Assembly (NCBI GenBank): GCA_031284295.1
Contig: JAITAE010000200.1
Coordinates: 1-10,075 of the forward strand
DNA from: Spirochaetaceae bacterium
GTDB lineage: Bacteria > Spirochaetota > Spirochaetia > Treponematales > Breznakiellaceae
Reading direction: 5' to 3'
DNA: 10,075 nt
Positions 7,813 to 10,075 of this stretch are shown piece after piece. The translations under genes and the position numbers were made by a program. Each line of letters begins with the position of its first letter. Within the stretch, counting starts at the first letter, position 1. The notes beneath the pieces are model-generated. The model saw only the letters and a list, made by a program, of their open reading frames with translations, did no database searches and was not told the DNA's origin.

Positions 7813-7957
7813 GTAATTTTAATTTTTGCATCCTTTTTATGGATAAAAAATACCGGTATAAATACTGCAATTTTTTGTATAAAGCGCTCTGCGGATGAAT
7901 CAGCTTTCTGATAATCGATCCAATTGAAATTTCAAGATTTTCCCTTAGACTGCCCAT
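7715..7957 (-). pseudogene. 5' fragment of an unknown gene, cut off by the transposase remnant
   Basis: An ATG at 7957 follows a near-perfect ribosome binding site (AGGAGAT, 7969-7963) at 5 bases and lies about 58 bases downstream of a good promoter. The frame gives about 52 residues of plausible protein beginning MGSLRENLEISIG and rich in Lys, Leu and Tyr. It then enters, near base 7803, the antisense strand of the transposase remnant and stops at 7715. The last 29 or so residues are therefore antisense transposase sequence, not original protein. I do not recognise the family; a soluble basic helical N-terminus is all that can be seen. The good expression signals suggest a real gene that lost its 3' part when the insertion element arrived or was deleted. 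It may still make a short chimeric peptide, or it may be a genuine small protein. Confidence 0.45.
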
Positions 7958-8022
7958 AAAACATCTCCTATTATGTATGCTGTTTAATTGATAGAAACCG
8001 CGTAGTTCCAACAATAGACATA

Positions 8023-8051
8023 TTTATACCATAAAGCGTTAAAAAAGTTAA
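8023..8051 (-). promoter_or_regulatory. Sigma-70-like promoter of the truncated gene
   Basis: On the minus strand TTAACT (8051-8046) and TATAAA (8028-8023) are separated by exactly 17 bases. Transcription would start near 8016 and run toward the ribosome binding site at 7969-7963. The combination of box quality, spacing and a downstream ribosome binding site makes this the most convincing promoter in the gene-free stretch. Confidence 0.5.
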
Positions 8052-8085
8052 GCGTACAACAAACTGGGCGGGCGTGTAAAATTCA

Positions 8086-8132
8086 CCGGGGAGCTTCATC
8101 CCGGCTGCCGCGGCGGCGAAAATGTTCATTTT
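8086..8132. other. Three consecutive short hairpins
   Basis: Three perfect inverted repeats follow one another almost without spacing: CCGGG/CCCGG (8086-8104, 9-base loop), GCCG/CGGC (8107-8117, 3-base loop) and AAAATG/CATTTT (8119-8132, 2-base loop). They lie between the two divergent candidate promoters. None is followed by a T-run on either strand, so they are not clear terminators. They could be remnants of a repeat element or a barrier between divergent units. Confidence 0.35.
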
Positions 8133-8145
8133 GCTTTGGCGCTTG

Positions 8146-8174
8146 TTTACGAATTTACCACAATCGTGTATAGT
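8146..8174 (+). promoter_or_regulatory. Candidate promoter upstream of der or of a small RNA
   Basis: TTTACG (8146-8151) and TATAGT (8169-8174) are 17 bases apart on the plus strand. A transcript would start near 8181, leaving about 190 bases before der. No better promoter was found closer to der. Confidence 0.35.
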
Positions 8175-8180
8175 GGATTT

Positions 8181-8325
8181 GCCAACAAACTCAGGCGCTC
8201 ACGTTGTCAGGCGGGTCCAGTGAAACAGACAGAAAACCGCGGTGGGCTGCGGATCGCGGGCGGCGCAAAACGGTGTCAGGGTGACGGAAATGTCATTGTG
8301 AGCGGCGCCTACCGGACGCTTTTTT
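8181..8325 (+). ncRNA. Candidate structured RNA or der leader (unassigned)
   Basis: The stretch between the candidate promoter and a run of six T (8320-8325) has no convincing gene but can fold. GCTCAC (8197-8202) pairs perfectly with GTGAGC (8298-8303), extended by GGC (8194-8196) with GCC (8307-8309) across a small bulge. Inside are short hairpins such as TGAC/GTCA (8282-8294) and CCGC/GCGG (8237-8252). AGCG (8301-8304) can instead pair with CGCT (8317-8320) just before the T-run, an alternative weak terminator stem that competes with the long-range helix. This could be a small RNA of about 140 bases or an attenuator-like leader of der. Part of it (8217-8240) resembles one conserved region of RNase P RNA, but the rest does not fit. 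Identity is unknown and the fold was drawn by eye. Confidence 0.3.
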
Positions 8326-8370
8326 AGCGGCGGGGTGGCTGGCGGCTTTATAGGATGGTTATAAAACGGG

Positions 8371-9762
8371 ATGTATGATGGAATTTTGAACGGAGGCGGG
8401 AAGCCGCCTATGGTTGTGCTTGCCGGACGGCCAAATGTGGGTAAATCGACGTTTTTTAATCGCTTACTGCACAGGCGGCGCGCAATTACCGACTCTACGC
8501 CGGGCCTTACGCGCGATCCGGTGGCTGCCGGCGCGCTTATCGCGGGAAAACCCGTGTTGCTGATCGATACTGGCGGCTTCAAACTTGACCGTGAGACGCC
8601 TGACTCACCTGAAAGCCAACTCGACAGCCTCGTCGTAGCCCGGACATTGCGCACCATAGAACGGGCCGACCTTGTTGTGCTTATACTGGCGGCCGGCGAG
8701 CTGACGCCTGAGGATGAGGAATTTATCGGATTACTCCGGCCTTTGCGCGACAAACTTGTCGTTGCGGTGAACAAGACGGAAGGCGGTAGGCTGCTGGCCG
8801 AAACATGGAATCTGATGCGTTTCGGCTTTGACAGGGTATACCCGATTTCCGCGGAACACGGGGACAATGTAGGGGAACTTGCCGGCGCTATAGCGGAAAA
8901 GCTGGCGGACTGCGTGGCATCTGCCGTTCCCACGTCCGCGCCCGCCGTTCCCGCAATAAGGCTCAGCATACTGGGAAAGCCGAATACCGGAAAATCCACA
9001 CTGTCAAACAGGCTTTGCGCGGAGGCGGCTTCTATAGTCAGCGATATACCCGGTACGACCAGGGACGTTATCGAGGGACACTTCGAGTGGAAGGGCGTGG
9101 ATTTTGCCGTGATGGATACCGCGGGTATAAGGCGGAAAAGCCATGTCAGCGAAAATATAGAGTACTATTCGGTGAACCGCGCGATAAAAACCATGGACGA
9201 GGCCGATATAGTTATTCATTTGATCGACGCTATAGAAGGCTTTTCGGTTCAGGATAAAAAAATAGCGGCCCTCGCCTGCGGCAAGGGCCGCGGCCTCATA
9301 TTCGCGTTGAATAAGTGGGATCTTATGCCGGGTATGAAAAACACATTTGACGCGGCGCGGGATTCTATACACTTTTTTTTCGGCCAGATGAAGTATGTCC
9401 CCGTACTGCCGCTCAGTTCAAAAAACGGTGAAGGCGTAGGCGACATATTGAATACGGCGGTAAAAATGTTTGAACAGCTTAACCGCTTCACTGAAACATC
9501 GAAATTCAACGATTTTCTGGAAAGGGCCCAGGCGGAAAGCCCGCCGCCGTCCGGGCCGCAAAGCCGCTTCAAGATAAAGTACGGCGTCCAGGTTTCCGCA
9601 AACCCTGTAATTTTCCGCCTATTTGTCTCGCGTTCCGCCGCGTTCACGGCGGCGTACCATTCATACATTTGCAATAAAATCAGGAAAGATTTGTCTTACA
9701 GTATGATACCTGTAACGCTGGAAATACGGTCGTCCGGCGGGGAGAAAAGAAGACTTCAATGA
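8371..9762 (+). CDS. der: Ribosome assembly GTPase Der (EngA)
   Basis: Der has two tandem GTPase domains and a C-terminal KH-like domain and acts in large ribosomal subunit assembly. Domain 1 shows GRPNVGKS (19-26), DTGG (66-69) and NKTE (134-137); domain 2 shows GKPNTGKS (202-209), DTAG (249-252) and NKWD (314-317). The KH-like part spans about 375-455. The length of 463 is normal. NKTE in place of NKxD in domain 1 is unusual. The start is uncertain. The ATG at 8371 has only a distant AGGA, whereas an ATG at 8410 gives the N-terminus MVVLAGRPN, very like other Der proteins, and has GGAGG (8392-8396) upstream, partly inside a perfect hairpin (8394-8409). The longer form is kept because it is fully open. 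The gene overlaps the following MerR-type gene by 4 bases (ATGA). Confidence 0.95.
   Translation: MYDGILNGGGKPPMVVLAGRPNVGKSTFFNRLLHRRRAITDSTPGLTRDPVAAGALIAGKPVLLIDTGGFKLDRETPDSPESQLDSLVVARTLRTIERADLVVLILAAGELTPEDEEFIGLLRPLRDKLVVAVNKTEGGRLLAETWNLMRFGFDRVYPISAEHGDNVGELAGAIAEKLADCVASAVPTSAPAVPAIRLSILGKPNTGKSTLSNRLCAEAASIVSDIPGTTRDVIEGHFEWKGVDFAVMDTAGIRRKSHVSENIEYYSVNRAIKTMDEADIVIHLIDAIEGFSVQDKKIAALACGKGRGLIFALNKWDLMPGMKNTFDAARDSIHFFFGQMKYVPVLPLSSKNGEGVGDILNTAVKMFEQLNRFTETSKFNDFLERAQAESPPPSGPQSRFKIKYGVQVSANPVIFRLFVSRSAAFTAAYHSYICNKIRKDLSYSMIPVTLEIRSSGGEKRRLQ
8392..8409 (+). promoter_or_regulatory. Hairpin overlapping a GGAGG site at the der start
   Basis: AGGCGG (8394-8399), a GAAG loop and CCGCCT (8404-8409) form a perfect 6-bp stem that ends right before the in-frame ATG at 8410. 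The ribosome-binding-like GGAGG (8392-8396) is partly inside the stem. If translation begins at 8410, the hairpin could occlude or position the site. If it begins at 8371, the sequence is simply codons 8-13. Confidence 0.3.
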
Positions 9763-10073
9763 TACGTTGTACAACTGGGGATTTGGAAAAACTGCTTGGC
9801 GTAAAGGGGCATATCATAAGGTATTGGGAAAAGCAGATACCGCTGATACAACCGCAAAAGGACGGTACGGGCAACTTCTTATATTCGGTGCGGGACATTC
9901 AACTCCTGATGCGTGTTAAACATTTTCTGCGCGACCGCAAGTTTACAATTGAAGGCGCGCTGGAAGAACTTTACCGCGAACTTTCCGGGGGGCATGAGGA
10001 CGAAAAGGCCCGGATAGCGGAACTGCGTTCCGACCTTTTAAATATTTACCTGATAAACCATAAGCGAATCTAG
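9759..10073 (+). CDS. Small MerR-family DNA-binding protein
   Basis: The 104-residue protein carries a MerR-type winged helix-turn-helix. The first helices read TTGDLEKLLGV, then IIRYWEKQIPLIQP (the MerR-typical RYWE turn), a wing, and SVRDIQLLMRVKHFL with FTIEGALEEL as the second helical pair (to about residue 70). The remaining 30 or so residues look like a short dimerisation helix. No ligand-binding domain or metal-binding cysteines are present, so it resembles the short MerR-like regulators of unknown signal. Its ATG overlaps the der stop (ATGA), so it is translationally coupled to der and probably uses the purine-rich GGGGAGAAAAGAAG upstream. The TAG at 10071-10073 lies 2 bases from the window end, so anything downstream is not visible. 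The target is unknown. Family call good, role unknown. Confidence 0.85.
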   Translation: MIRCTTGDLEKLLGVKGHIIRYWEKQIPLIQPQKDGTGNFLYSVRDIQLLMRVKHFLRDRKFTIEGALEELYRELSGGHEDEKARIAELRSDLLNIYLINHKRI

Positions 10074-10075
10074 CG

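Noticed and set aside
8190..8325. RNase P RNA gene
   Set aside because: A stretch near 8217-8240 resembles the conserved CAGTG-AACAGA-AG-AAACCGC region, but the 5' GAGGAAAGTCC element, the GGTAAGAG segment and the closing P1 stem are absent and the space is too short.
8136..8327. 63-residue open frame with a TTG start in the der upstream region
   Set aside because: It has no ribosome binding site and its composition looks random; the promoter-like boxes and RNA-like pairing lie within it, which fits a non-coding stretch better.
7500..8370. Terminal inverted repeats of a complete insertion sequence
   Set aside because: The bases upstream of the transposase remnant (about 7502-7530) have no matching inverted copy downstream, so no complete element could be delimited.
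8199..8999. 266-residue open frame on the minus strand opposite der
   Set aside because: It is antisense to the clear first GTPase domain of der, is rich in Ser and Pro as expected for a shadow frame, and resembles no family.

Overview
The window looks like a chromosomal segment of a spirochaete, probably a Treponema-like organism of moderate GC. The strongest clue is a class I (archaeal-type) lysyl-tRNA synthetase, the form used by spirochaetes. A CheX-type phosphatase, also common in spirochaetes, supports this. The taxonomic call is an inference from gene families, not from a search.

Left and centre (about 21-7378, minus strand): seven genes lie head to tail with gaps of at most about 25 bases or 8-base overlaps, so they are probably one operon. 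In order of transcription they are lysS (class I LysRS), a single-domain CheY-like response regulator, a CheX-like phosphatase, a membrane-anchored CheA-like kinase (six membrane helices, PAS-like region, HPt, CheA-type ATPase, no CheW-binding domain), an AI-2E family membrane protein, a small ACT-domain protein and a UPF0210/DUF711 protein. Kinase, phosphatase and response regulator together make a complete phosphorelay with no receptor, CheW or flagellar gene nearby. The block has a translation gene at one end and a conserved ACT-DUF711 pair at the other. The che-like and transporter genes look more AT-rich than lysS or der.

Middle (about 7379-8370): nearly one kilobase without an intact gene, between two divergent transcription units. 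It holds a GC-rich minisatellite of 11- and 21-bp units next to the start of lysS, and a decayed IS5-family transposase remnant with an apparent internal deletion and a missing C-terminal part. Facing it is the 5' piece of an unknown gene with a good promoter and ribosome binding site, whose frame runs into the transposase remnant. Next come three adjacent hairpins and a putative promoter followed by a stretch that can fold and ends in a T-run, which may be a small RNA or a long leader for der.

Right (8371-10073, plus strand): der (EngA), the tandem-GTPase ribosome assembly factor, overlaps by 4 bases a small MerR-type DNA-binding protein that ends just before the window does. Its first GTPase domain has NKTE where NKxD is expected.
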